Assembly: GCA_003550325.1 (NCBI GenBank)
Contig: QKWP01000225.1
Location: 109,106-173,105, forward strand
DNA from: Gigaspora rosea
Taxonomy: Eukaryota > Glomeromycota > Glomeromycetes > Diversisporales > Gigasporaceae
Direction: 5' to 3'
DNA: 64,000 bases
Shown here: in pieces, positions 12,595-23,975 of the stretch
Layout: every line of letters starts with the position of its first letter
Numbering within the stretch: the stretch's first letter is position 1
Notes under the pieces: generated by a model
What the model saw: only the letters and a program-made list of their open reading frames with translations
What the model was told of the DNA's origin: nothing
The model's database searches: none
Position numbers and translations under genes: made by a program

Positions 12595-12959
12595 TCTTTT
12601 GACCAGTCTATTATCAACAAGACAAAAAAAAAAGCAGAATTTAACAGTTAGAACTTTTACAAGAATACTCCAGTTGTTTGCAATGTAGCAGTTAATGTTG
12701 CTGGCTAAACTCAAAGATTCAATTTTGCCCATAAAACCATAATGCTGCAATGCCAAAAATCTGTAATGCCATTGTTGAAATGCTGTACTGTATTCTTTTA
12801 AATATAGTTATGTTAGTTTTGTATTGGAATGAATGTAAGTGAATCTAGAGATCTTTCCTTCTAGATAATTCTATTTTTCATTTAAGTTATAATTACTAAA
12901 TAGTTTATATAATATTCTTACATAATTAAACTCCTTACCATCAGCTTTCGAAATCATTG

Positions 12960-13680
12960 AGCCAAACTTTTTTCCAATTCTTTAACATTATTGTTGTGTA
13001 GTTCCAGAACAGCCTTTGTATTTAGTACTGGCATATTGGCAGAAGACAATTGATATAATAACCTAAGAAATAGATAATTAGGTTAGAAAAACTAAAGTTA
13101 AGGCAAGAATATAAAGTAAATGACCCAGCTGATGCATGTGATGGAGTCGGGACATGTGAGGTCTGGCCAACGATATGGCTTGATTAGTATTATATTATAA
13201 TGAAGTAGTATAAGAGAAGTAGTATAAGGGAAGTACAAGATAGTTTAATAGTTGAATGACATAAATGATAATTGATTTTAATATATAAGAGGAGAAAAGT
13301 AAAGAAAAATCAGTTTTTTCGCTCATAAAAAGGTCGCAAATAATAAAGTAATAAACATATCTAAAGGCATACACAGAGTTTTATTTGAACATTCTGTTAC
13401 TGCTAAGGATGCTGTATCTAGTTGGATTTGTAGCAGATACCATCTATTGCTTAACCCCGCAACAATTGTCTAATTCATTGAATGGAATCATTAATGTTTG
13501 AGCATTTCCACCAAGAGAATCTTGTAACAGGCGTGTCAGTTTAGAATCTCTATGTGGAATATGTGTTATTTGCTTAGCTTTGCTAATATCACCAAGAGCA
13601 GAAATAATATTTCCTAATGCTAGAAGATCGGAGTTAGTAGATATTTCTTCTTTAACACTATCCCCTACAGTTACGGTCTT
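12960..13680 (-). pseudogene. Kinesin motor-domain remnant, split by an LTR
   Basis: On the minus strand, 13680-13486 encodes an unmistakable end of a kinesin motor domain: [20 protein letters not shown], then [20 protein letters not shown] and AQTLMI. In kinesins this covers the switch II/alpha-4 to alpha-5 region that contacts the microtubule. After LMI the match weakens. Beyond the LTR at 13051-13461 the minus strand continues with SANMPVLNTKAVLELHNNN and KELEKSLAQ, comparable to the RYANRARNIKNKAV end of the motor and the neck. The two halves are not in one frame and a stop follows LAQ. The N-terminal part with the P-loop is absent from the window. It is a gene fragment, not a working kinesin. 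Confidence 0.7.
13051..13461 (+). mobile_element. Solo LTR with 5-bp target duplication
   Basis: The 411-bp block starts TGATATAATAACC and ends CCCCGCA, so it has TG...CA ends. It is flanked by ACAAT on both sides (13046-13050 and 13462-13466). Inside, in plus orientation, are a TATA box (AATATATAAGAGG, about 13280) and AATAAAGTAATAAACAT about 55 bp downstream, the U3-R-U5 order of a retrotransposon LTR. No internal gag/pol is present. It sits in the kinesin remnant. Confidence 0.7.
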
Positions 13681-13957
13681 TTTTTAACTAAAGTTATCTA
13701 TAGCTCGAGTAATTAACTACAGTTAACTGTAGTTGATCTGCGGATTATACAAAAATACTCAAACTATAAACACGGCTTAACTCTAGGAAATTACCTTAAT
13801 CTCGGTAAAGAGTTCTTGCAATTTTCAGCAAATACAGTAGGTAATATCCGGATTGTCGATCATTGGATTGACTTTGCTCATATGAGATGCCGTGAACGAA
13901 GTCATGTGTCATCTATTTGTCACGAGACCATGACCCAGGTCCATGACGTAGTAATTA

Positions 13958-15012
13958 GAGATCCTATTTTCTGCTGCGACAAGCCCCAAATTCTGCCTGT
14001 TCTACACTTTGAATTATGCGAATTATGCAATAAATTTTTTAAATTTATGCTACAGATTATGCGGATCAGATAGAAATATGCAAAATTTATTGTTATAAAT
14101 TTTATTGTTATCGTTATTGTAAGTACTAAACCCCATCAGTAACTTATCAATAAAACCACAAAATCTGTGTAATATAAAATTATGAAAAGAGTCGTGTTTA
14201 CAAAACTGTCTTTTGCGCCAAACAAAAAAATTACCTGCAAAATTTTAGTATAAGGCCATGCAAAGTTAATTTTTCGTTTTGCCTGGAATTACCCGATAGA
14301 ACTGAAAAAAAATCTAAAATTTTCTGGGTGTGAACATAAGCANGAAAAGAGTCGTGTTTACAAAACTGTCTTTTGTGCCAAACAAAAAGGGTATGCAAAG
14401 TTAATTTTTCGTTTTGCCTGGAATTACCCGATAGAACTGAAAAAAAATCTAAAATTTTCTGGGTGTGAACATAAGCATATTAATTTACAGTAGATTTAAA
14501 AAAACAAATATACCTGCAAAATTTTAGTATAAGACCATGCAAAGTTAATTTTTCATTTTGCCTGGAATTACTCGATAGAACTGAAAAAAAATCTAAAATT
14601 TTTTGGGTGTGAACATGAGCATATTAATTTACAGTAGATTTAAAAAAAAAAAATCCAACCTGCCAACTGAAATTTTGGATCACCATGTTATGCAAAACGA
14701 AAAATTAATTTTGTGTCCTAATATATGTTTCTTATTAAATTTTTATACTACTTTAACGATATGTTTTATTACTTAACATTCTGAAATTTCAAATCTGATA
14801 ATTTATGAAATTTATGTTTCGTACAATCAAATGCTGCGTCCAATAGGAACCTTATATTACTCGATCTTTAATTCTGGCCATTTATGCACAAATTATGCTT
14901 TATTAATTATGCGAAATTCATCTTGATATGCGAATATCGCAGTCGCATATGCTTCTGTGGTAAAATCTGAATCATGCGCATATTATGCTATCGCAGATCT
15001 GCGGTATCCCTA
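13958..15012. repeat. Dispersed repeat split by an insertion of about 865 bp
   Basis: Bases 13958-14032 and 14902-15012 together reproduce, in reverse orientation, the uninterrupted copy at 27056-27245 (shared words CCCCAAATTCTGCCTG and CATATTATGCTATCGCAGAT). The ends carry AGAGATCC and ATCCCTAG-type sequence in inverted orientation. The inserted part, about 14033-14901, contains the tandem repeats described next. Confidence 0.65.
14183..14722. repeat. Tandem copies of a MITE family around a single N (14343)
   Basis: Three copies contain CATGCAAAGTTAATTTTTC followed by CCTGGAATTAC and a GGGTGTGAACATAAGCA-like end. The last copy (about 14530-14722) shows both ends: AAGACCATGCAAAGTTAAT and, inverted, the GCAAAACGAAAAATTAATTT side. 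Copies before and after the N (14183-14342 and 14344-14478) are almost identical except for a 28-bp gap, so one may be an assembly duplicate. Relatives lie at 46940-47010, 48205-48400 and 62236-62434. Confidence 0.6.
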
Positions 15013-16429
15013 GTAGTGATGACGACTGATGAGTATGAAGTAATGGTGACAGAAATAGTAGTTTAAAAGTGAGTAAGGATGATGTATTGGGATGTGTAAG
15101 TGTGAGGTCATAAGAAGTGGCTATTTGAGAGGAGAGGTGTGGGAAATTGTTCTCCATCTTTTGTCTTTGCTGCTAGCTTGACGGAAGTCCAGCTTTGCCG
15201 TTGGTACCACGTGGTCAAATATAAATGAAAGTACGAATGAACCTAATTGTAGAGGGGTGTTACTAGTTGCAGTAACCTCAGAAAATTGGTTAAGAAATGG
15301 TTTGGACTGTTTGCCAGGGAAGTGTTGAAGTTGCTGTGGCAGGAGCTAAGAGAGATTAGTTGAGAGAGTGTTGAAAGACTAGAAGAGAGAGTAGTTAGTG
15401 AGGTAAGAGGGAAAGGTAGCATGGAGAATAGGGTCGAGATAGGAATGCGTGAAAAAGGTAAGGTAATATTGATTTAAAGGGTGCGGTGTATGTTGATGGT
15501 TTTAAAAAAGAGGATGGTAAAGCAGGTGAAAGGAGTATTGGAGCGCAAGTATAGATAGCACCTGATTTGTGTTTGGTATTGGAGGGTCTTTGAAAAGAAA
15601 AAGACAAGCGACGTTGCAGGCGATAGTTAAAAAAGTCGGTAAAGAAAAAATTAGGAGTGTTCAGATGATGTGTGCTAAAAGAGAAGAGCTTCGTAGAGTT
15701 GGTCTTGATTATTTCGAGGAAGTCCCAGGCCATATGTCCTAGATAGGTCCTAGGATTGTGATAGAATCATTACCAGCTTTGGTAATAGATTTGTCCGGTT
15801 TAGGTTGTTGAACGATTATTGTAATGTTAAATGGTGGACTCTTGTCTCTATGTACATTGTGCATATGTTTCGTGAGAGAATACGATTCGATTCTCTGGAT
15901 GATCCCATGTATATTATATCGTCATGTGGTTGAAGTGGGTCGAGGGACCGAACATATTTTATATGTACGCTCAGGTTTTAGCGTTTCAACTATACAGTGA
16001 TATAGAAACGTATCAAGAGAGTCTTGTTTGACATGTAAAAATGATTCAACCAATGTTTACCTATATCATCTAATCTGTGCTCAAATAAATAAAAAACATC
16101 TGCGGCGAAACTAGAAATGAATTAGAAAAAACCAAAATGGAAGCAACTGCTTAACGAAATTTCCAAGAAAGTCAGGTTTTAACTTTTATCTTTGAGGTTG
16201 CTCCCTATCGCTCTACTATCGCGGTTTTCAATTCAGCCATAATTGGTATGGTAAAACTGATTTAACTTAACACCTCTAAAAGTTGAAATGACTTCGTGCA
16301 TTTTCAGCATATTTGAAGTTTGTTTTTATTGGCTACATGTGTACAATCTGCAGATCTCAATTGTTAAATTATGATTGGTCACTTAAATTCTATATAAAGA
16401 AAAAAAAAATTTTTTTTACGATTAAAGTT
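15013..16429. other. Less AT-rich, purine-strand-biased spacer, unassigned
   Basis: Base composition differs from its surroundings: 15020-15720 is rich in GGTAAGG and GAGAGAGTAG-like words. A minus-strand open frame at 15395-15733 shows no motif I recognise and is probably not a gene. Nothing else can be named. Confidence 0.3.
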
Positions 16430-16720
16430 TATTTCTTCGCGGTAAAATTGTTATGATCAGGTTTTACCATAATTAAGTTTAAGCAAGCCACATTCTTATT
16501 ATAATTAGCTTTACTATAATAACGTTCAAAGTTTTTTTATCATTAAATTTTTCGTGGTTCAAGTTTTGCTGTGGTTGAGTTTTGCTGTCAAGTCTCACCG
16601 TTGGTCAAGCCTTTTGTTAGTTGAGTTTTGCCGTGATCAAGTTTACCAAGAACAAGTTACTGGTACTCTGATCAAGTATTGTTATTATGAAGTTTTTTTT
16701 AGTAGTAAAGTTTTATCGGA
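16430..16720. repeat. Degenerate repeat of about 20 bp (GTTTTGCTGTGGTTGAG)
   Basis: Variants of TTGAGTTTTGCCGTGATCAAG recur roughly every 20-24 bp, diverged from each other. An open frame across the 3' part (16554-16757) is a product of the repeat. Confidence 0.5.
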
Positions 16721-16842
16721 TGGAATATATTGTTGTTTATTAAACTTAATTATTTAATAAATAAAATTGCCACCATTACTGTATTATATCTTTAAATATA
16801 TATTTTTTTATTTAATATACTATAGCAATAGTCTTTAAAAAG

Positions 16843-19559
16843 AAATATTAACACTAAAACTATATAATGCTTCAAAATATTTTGGACCTTGTTCAATATA
16901 TGAATGTAATAATAATACAACCCAGTTTCGCAAACTTACTCCTCTTGCATACGAAAAAGCTAAAGAAAAGGGTACTCTTAACATTTTCAATATTTGAAAA
17001 TTGGTCAAGAACTCTGTTTTAAGCATTATCTGGATATCGTTGAAGTCGATCGGAATCAAAAAAAAAGAAGAAATTGTAGTACCTGTTGTTTTGCATGAAC
17101 ATGAGGAATTAAATAGCATCCAGGATAATACAAACATCATTTCCTCTACTAAAACCGGGCATAAAGATTGCTGCATTCAAGTTGGTAATTCGAATTTTTA
17201 TATACAAATCAATAAAGAAAATATCGATCCAACAAAAAGTACATTTTCTGAACAAATTAAAATTCTTACAAGTGTTTTATATAAGCAACTTCAAAATAAT
17301 GCAGATTTGGAACTGGACCCACTTCGTTTTCAACAAATAATCGAAAGTGCTAATCCCTGTTTATGTGGATTTTTTGATCAATTAATAGCAATTATACTTT
17401 TAGACAAACAACCAACCTATAATCATAATGAAGCTAAAAAGTCTAATGCAGGCTTATGTCACATTATGGCTGGAATAAAGAACAAGTTCACTAATAGATT
17501 TAAATTAGAAGTTGGTTTATACCTTTCTGCTTCTGGGGCATCATCTTCTGCTATAGATACAATGCATATTATTGGAGTTTCTGCATGCTACTGTACGGTA
17601 TATAATCATAAAAAGAAAATTTCACGAGAGCATCCTAAAAACATTCGACAATTTTTTCTTGATAATGTAAGTATAATTAATAATTTATCTTTGATAAATT
17701 ATATTAATTATTATAAATTAATTTTTTTATTAAAAAAAAGTTTAATGATTTTTTCGTTTATAATTTGGATAATTATCACGATATACATGAGAAACGAAGA
17801 CCAGATACAACAACCTTATCAAGTGTTAAACATATGGCGACATGTGTTTGTAAACATATAGCGAATTGTGCACCTATACTGATTATTTTTAATAATGTGT
17901 CGGTCCATAATCCTCTAAACATTGATGCAGCAAATATTTGTTTTCGTTTAATACACAAGTATCATAGGATCTTTGATGTTGCATATATTGTACGAAAAAG
18001 TCAATAGCTCTCAAGTGGAAAGTCAGATTTTAATAATTTTGATATAATTGATTTGTTAACAGTACATTTTTACGATGATGCGATTGATGCACGAAAAGAA
18101 GAGCGCTCTATGAAAACATTACATTTGGTTGGGCTACAAGAAAAAAATTTACACTCATTGGAGGACTATACCGCAGCACTTCAGTTAATTTTTGATATTA
18201 ATCATTGTACTAAGCACTTAACAAACAGAGTTGCACCTATTGTAATAGATTGGCCGGGTCAGTTATTTGTATCAAAAGCAATTAAAAATTTTACTTCTAT
18301 GGGCAATAGTTTTTTAATTCCACCTGAAATTAATTCATGTTTTCTTTTTTGGGCCCCTTACATGTATCACTAAACGTAAGAGAGCATATTTTAATTTTAT
18401 ATTATCCCGTTTTTGATAAAATGTTTTATTTTGTTTTCAGCGAGAAGAAGATATTGGCTAAAAAGCCAAAACCGTGGCGTATCAATTTGCTTCTCGAATT
18501 AGTATATGGAGGATGGTGTTTAATAAGAAATATAGTTATAGCAAAATTTAGTTCTACATGCAAAGATATCGAATACCGAATGGTTATAGATTTATTGGAC
18601 AATATAGTTCCTACAGCACTTGATATTTATGCTACCCTTTTCGGTCAGGTTCATTTGATGAATATTTAAAATCAATTTTCCGGATTTGGACTTTTGACTT
18701 AAGATGTCGACGACGCAATTATAATAAAGCACCGTTGGCATTTCTGTCTGACATATTCTATTGGCAAGATAATGAACACCCTTTAGCAGAAGTAATAAAA
18801 CTATATTTAGTAAATTTTAATGATTATTTCGTCGAGAATGTGCATAGCAAAATATGTGCAAGTACTTCGTACAATGCTATAGCAGAAAATATTATAGATG
18901 AGGCTTATATAATTGGTAAACTTGTAGTGTTTCATAAATTTTAATTTTAATTAATTATTTATTTATATTTTAAATAATAAAAGATTTACGAAATGAAAGT
19001 GAATTAAAAAACACTTTTTCAAAAAAGAAAAGATATCCTTATTCAATATCGACTATAATGGTCCTAAAGGAAAAAACGGCAACATTTTTTTTAAATCATT
19101 TTCATACAATTTTTAAAAACCAAGAAAAAAGTAAAAATAACAATATCCGTTGTATTATTTGGCTTCTCTAAATGAGATTGTAGATGTAAAATGCTTACCA
19201 ACAGGGTTTAGTACAAATTTTCCACCTTCAGCAGATAATTGCGATCATTGTCATAATATATTAAATGAAGGAGAAGTTCTAACCTGCGGTCACGGATATT
19301 ACTATGAATGTTATATCGCATTACACTATGGTTGTCGTCATTGCGAAGAATATTATAAGAGAGGTATATACGATAATTTAAAAAAATTTGTTAAAGTTTA
19401 GAAAAAGGTCCAAACATTCTTACCAAAGAAGAACTACAAGAGAAGGAAGAGCCTACACAAATAAACGATGACTCTGACGACAAAATAGAGCAAGAAAGTT
19501 TTGCAGCAGAAGTGCACAATAACTTTGTGAATGCACTTGAGGCGGTGTCTAGTTGGTAG
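16843..19559 (+). pseudogene. Broken large ORF with RING-like finger, candidate lineage-specific transposon protein
   Basis: A protein of about 850-900 residues can be followed through several frames. In order: YFGPCSIYECN and FRKLTPLAYEKAKEKG (16850-16970); an in-frame TGA near 16998; the region to FFLDN with a GTAAGT donor at about 17669; DNYHDIHEKRRPDT (about 17765); an in-frame TAG at about 18005; KEERSMKTLHLVG; VAPIVIDWPGQLF (about 18230); a shift at a T run near 18345; GPLHVSLNVREH; KKPKPWRINLLLE; a shift near 18645; NFNDYFVENVHSKI (about 18805), then a second intron-like gap; and finally CDHC...CGHGYYYECY...CRHCEEYY (19240-19350), a C-x2-C/C-x-H/C-x2-C RING-type zinc finger, and an acidic tail ending at 19559. 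Repeated Asp and His motifs suggest a DDE-type nuclease, but I cannot assign a superfamily. At least four frame breaks and two stops make it non-functional. Confidence 0.55.
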
Positions 19560-20474
19560 TTTTCCTTATAAAAAAACGTTTTAACACGTGCGATCTCCAA
19601 TGTTTATATAAAATAAAGTGGCAAAAACTATATGGATAAGTTCATATTATTGTATTAAAAAAGTTCCAGTTTGTTAAACTGACTGACGAAGTTTCGATTT
19701 TTTACTGAATTTTTTGCTAATTAACCAATCACATTTAGTCTGATCATCGTCTGATCATCATCTGATCATCTGACCTAATACAATTAGACAGCAAATAAAA
19801 ATAAACTTCAAACATGCTTGCATTTTCAGTATCCTTATTTATACTTGACGTCTTTTTCGCTCCACATAGATATCTTATTCTTACAGCATTGCGGCATTAT
19901 GGCATTACGATATTGCGGCATTGCGACATTACGATATTGTAGTATTACGATATTGAAATATTACTTACCAAATTAATGAAGAAAAAAATATATTCAGGCT
20001 TGGATGATAAGGTAACTCGTCAGAGACGTGCGTTGGTGATTTGGTATTATTTTATTAAAAGAATTTATTAAAGGTAATTTAATGATATATTATAGGAATA
20101 TTGGAATCTCATAGGATAAGTGTCCTTTACAAGAGGAAAATTACAGAGCTTTTATAACTTTCACTAGACTAATGAACTAAAGAGGCTTAGAGATAAATCG
20201 ATCTTTCATCAAGAAAGAATCGAGAAAGAATCACCATAACTAAGGGACTCGCAATAATCATTATTACATGATTATAATAACGAAGGCTATGTTTAACAAT
20301 ATTTTATATTAACTATTTTTAACTAATTTTTAATTCTTGATTTCTTTTAGATTTCTTGGATTTCGGTTCTCAATCACGGATTTTACTGCGCCTAATTCCA
20401 AAGATCCGTGACAATACGTATATTAATTCTGTAATATAACGTTTACGATTAGATGACCTTAGCCGTATTAGCCA
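19560..20474. other. Gene-free stretch with GCGGCATT microrepeats
   Basis: TGATCATC repeats occur at 19741-19772 and a GCATTACGATATTGCGGCAT-type microrepeat at 19885-19960, of the same family as at 3308. The rest, to 20474, is AT-rich sequence without a recognisable gene or element end. Confidence 0.4.
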
Positions 20475-20573
20475 GCCGACCACGTTATATCAGCTGGCTT
20501 AGCCAGCTAAGCCAGCTTAGCCATGGCTGCTTCAGCCACTTAGCCGTGGCTGCTTCAGCTGGCTTAAAACACT
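20475..20573. repeat. Second copy of the GCTGGCT MITE end
   Basis: Dense AGCCAGC/GCTGGCT words end in CAGCTGGCTTAAAACACTAG, which in reverse (CTAGTGTTTTAAGCCAGC) matches the end of the element at 4449-4749. It appears truncated and abuts the large inverted repeat that follows. Confidence 0.5.
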
Positions 20574-20574
20574 A

Positions 20575-21057
20575 GTTCTCCGTACTGTGTAAAGTATGTA
20601 ATAGAAACATAAAATAAGTACTTACTGTACAAGTATGTATTCATATATAAATAAAATAATTATTATTATACTTACAAAAAACTGAAAGCCAGTATAAGTT
20701 TGAAGTGTAATTGACCTATTAAATAAATATAATAAACAAACAAATATTAAGAGATAATATTATATAGTATATAATATTATCTCTTAATATTTCGTTTGTT
20801 TATTATATTTATTTAATAGGTCAATTACACTTCAAACTTATACTGGCTTTCAGTTTTTTGNTAGTATATAATATTATCTCTTAATATTTCGTTTGTTTAT
20901 TATATTTATTTAATAGGTCAATTACACTTCAAACTTATACTGGCTTTCAGTTTTTTGTAAGTATAATAATAATTATTTTATTTATATATGAATACATACT
21001 TGTACAGTAAGTACTTATTTTATATTTCTATTACATACTTTACACAGTATGGAGAAC
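20575..21057. repeat. Near-perfect inverted repeat with arms of about 190 bp
   Basis: The left arm from GTTCTCCGTACTGTG (20575) to about 20765 is repeated in reverse complement from about 20862 to CAGTATGGAGAAC (ending 21057) with only a handful of differences. A single N at 20861 lies between two direct copies of a 97-bp centre segment, one of which may be artefactual. Such a foldback could be a snap-back MITE or a large hairpin; no coding frame crosses it. Confidence 0.8.
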
Positions 21058-21106
21058 AATAAGAAAAACGCAAGTTGAAATGTTGCGTAATAAAAGGATT
21101 ATTCTA

Positions 21107-21762
21107 TCCCTTAAACTGTAAGTAATTCCAGGCAAATTTGCCTGGAAAATTGCTATAAATATACTTATGATCTACTTTTTTTAAAATTTAAAATATTTAA
21201 TTAAAATTTCTTTTGATAATATTTGAAAATAAAGATTATATTATAGTAGTATTTAATTTTATATTATAAAAAAAAAAGTTTAAGTTGTTTATAAACTAAA
21301 AATAGACAAATTTTGAAAAAAATTTTAGCCATAAAAAATATTTACTAATTCTTGGTGAACTCTATAAATATTATCTCTAGACTCTTGTTTTTAATATATA
21401 TTGTAGTTTATAAAAAGGATTACAACTTTTATTATTGCAACTTTTGTGATTTACTTGTAAAAATTAAGACTTGTATTAGAAGTAAAATTTTTTTTTATAG
21501 ACGGGAACATATAAAATTTAAGGAAATCTAAAGAAAAATTTTATAGTAAAAATTTTAAAATAAAAACTTTAAACTTTTATTACTTTAAAGGTTATTAATA
21601 ACTTTAAAAATTTTCATAATAAAGTTTATAAAATATATTTTAAAGAAAATATTCTATAAATAAAGTATACTCCATATTCTTAATAAAATTTTATTTTATT
21701 TAAAAAATTGTAAATATTTCTAAAAATTCCAGGCAAATTTGCCTGGAATACGGTTTAAGGGA
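21107..21762. mobile_element. Mariner-like non-autonomous element with palindromic subterminal motif
   Basis: The left end TCCCTTAAACTGTAAGTAAT and the inverted right end TCCCTTAAACCGTATTCC match, each followed by TTCCAGGCAAATTTGCC, itself part of the palindrome CCAGGCAAATTTGCCTGG. TA flanks both ends, as in Tc1/mariner. The 656-bp body is extremely AT-rich with no transposase. A second partial copy starts at about 26662. Confidence 0.75.
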
Positions 21763-21764
21763 TA

Positions 21765-22253
21765 CTATTCTGAATTGACACGTGTTCTTTCTCGATTTTC
21801 ACTGAGCGTGAAATGACCAGCAATGTAATAAATTACTGACAATAATTACTTATTAATAATTCCATTGATATTTGCATTGATCTTTTTCATTGATATTTAT
21901 ATTTATTAATATTTTCTTCTTTAGCACTCTATTGAACAAGGATATGGCTTCATGACTTGTGAAATTCGTTATATTATGAATGTATACTTGTTGTTTAATA
22001 TAAACTCTTCTTTAAAACTAAACTCTAACCTTAACTCCAAACCATAAAAAATGCGCCCAAAAAATTTTCTTTTTCGGTGGCTTGCCAATTTTTTCAATTT
22101 GATTTTCATTTAATCTGCAGTACCTGCAGAAACCACAGATACCCGTAGGTTATCCGTTTGATAGTGGCGGATGTGGTTAACGGATATCCGGATAAGCGGT
22201 TAACGGGTCCAAGTCCTACTATTGACACATGTCTGGTGCAATAGGGCCTTGAC
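21765..22253. other. Gene-free spacer with CGGATATCC words
   Basis: No gene. At 22120-22205, words of the type GTTATCCG/CGGATATCCGG and GCGGTTAACGGG form short inverted matches, suggesting an eroded small element. Confidence 0.3.
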
Positions 22254-22390
22254 TAGAGATGTTAACGGCTCATTTGAAGCCGGCTTTAGCTGCATAATAG
22301 AGCCAAGCCAGCCCAAACAGAGGAGCCATAGTGATTGAGCCGAATCTTAGAACTGCAGCTTAATTTGTGGCTTGAGATATAACTTAGAGC

Positions 22391-23047
22391 CAGGGATGGT
22401 AAATGACTTTAAATGGCCCAAAAGACTCAAATGACAAATGACCAGTCATTGGTCATTTCACGGCCCAAATGACTTAAGAAGTGTCATTTAACTCTGGTTA
22501 ATCGATTATCTAATACTTTTAGCCAATCAAAATTGATTATTATTCATAAAATAAAATGTTGTTAATAAAAATTAACTGAATAATTTGATGAATGATTGCC
22601 ATTGGTAAATGACTAGGTTATTTCCAAACCAGTTGTAAAACGACATTTTAATCGAATCATAAGATCAGGTATGAAGTGATTAAAAAAAAAACACTAAACA
22701 AAAAAAATAATGTATTTACTTTTTTTAAAAAAAAAAAAAAAAAATAAAAAAATAATTATTTACCGATTGTAAATGATATAAATCATTTTCGAATTTACAA
22801 ATGGCATGCTAATTAATAATTGATGTGAATTGAGAAATGATGAGAACATATGTATTTGTGATCGGTAGGATGTCAACTCTATGCAAAATGACCTAATGAC
22901 CAAATGACCCCGGTCATTTGGAAATGGCTGTAGTCATTTGGTCACGAGTCATTTCAAAATGACCCAAAATTTGAATGACCTCAAATGAGCGGTCATCTTG
23001 AGGTCATTTGAGGTCATTTGGAAAATTGGCAAATGACCAGGTCCCTG
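22391..23047. mobile_element. Inner hAT MITE with perfect 8-bp target duplication
   Basis: The block starts CAGGGATGGTAAATGAC and ends AAATGACCAGGTCCCTG. It is flanked on both sides by CTTAGAGC (22383-22390 and 23048-23055), an exact 8-bp duplication as made by hAT transposases. Subterminal AAATGAC/GTCATTT words recur more than ten times in both orientations, probably binding sites. It carries no ORF and sits inside the element 22254-24182, so it is the younger of the two. Confidence 0.85.
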
Positions 23048-23286
23048 CTTAGAGCCGCAGCTTAACTGTGGCTTGGCTTAAGCTGCAACTCATGATTATA
23101 CTGTTCTCATAAATTCTGTAACAACTGATAAAAATTTGGCTGAAATTAATTCGTCCGAAGTCGATAACGTAAATAATATGATATACGTAGTTTAATAAGA
23201 TTGTAATATGAGGTTACTAATATATATTACAATACAGCAATAAGACTAAATATCGACATGCATACTTGTCGCACTTGTAAGTCATA

Positions 23287-23975
23287 AACTTTCAATTCCT
23301 ATTCTTTGGCAAAATTCATTTTCGCTCAAACGAAGCCTTTATTCATTTCTAATTATTTTTTGTCGAAATTTTTGTTTTTAAAAATTTTGTAAATTTCAAT
23401 TCCTATCCTTTAGCAAGATCCATTTTTATTCAAATGAAGCCTAATTCATTTTTAATTATTTTTTGTCGAAATTTTGTTTTTAAAAAATTATGTAAAATTT
23501 CAATTCCTATCCTTTGACAAGATCTATTTTCATTCAAACGAAGCCTTTATTCATTTCTAATTATTTTTCAATGAAATTTTGTTTTTTAAAATTGTGTAAA
23601 ATTTCAATTCCTATTCTTTAACAAGATCCATGTTCGTTCAAACGAAGCCTTTATTTATTTATTTATTTCTAATTGTTTTTCGACGAAAATTAGACTTTAA
23701 AAAATTGTATAAAACTTTAATTCCTATTCTTTGGCAAGATTCATTTTCGTTCAAACGAGGCATCTATTCATTTCTAATTATTTTTCGTTTCTTGTCAAAG
23801 AACAAAAATTTGGGTTTAAAAAAATTAAACTAAATTTCGATCCTATTCTTTGGCAAGCCATTTTGGTTCAAACAAAGGCATTTATTCATTTCTAATTATT
23901 CGTTTTTTGTCGAAGATGAAAAATTCGTTTTCAAAAAACTAACCTAAATTTCGATTCCTATTCTCCATTTTCGAA
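23287..23975. repeat. Seven tandem copies of a unit of about 105-115 bp
   Basis: Each copy begins near TTTCAATTCCTATTCTTTGGC, continues with CAAACGAAGCCTTTATTCAT and ends in a TTTTGTCGAAATTTTGTTTT-like stretch. Copies start at about 23287, 23392, 23498, 23603, 23718, 23838 and 23950. The array fills the right half of the outer hAT-like element. Confidence 0.8.

Noticed and set aside
15395-15733. 112-residue minus frame in the less AT-rich spacer
   Set aside because: Phe/Ser/Pro-rich, no recognisable domain; long frames arise there by composition.
23287-23975. Regular repeat as a CRISPR array
   Set aside because: Units are similar along their whole length with no unique spacers, and the DNA is eukaryotic.
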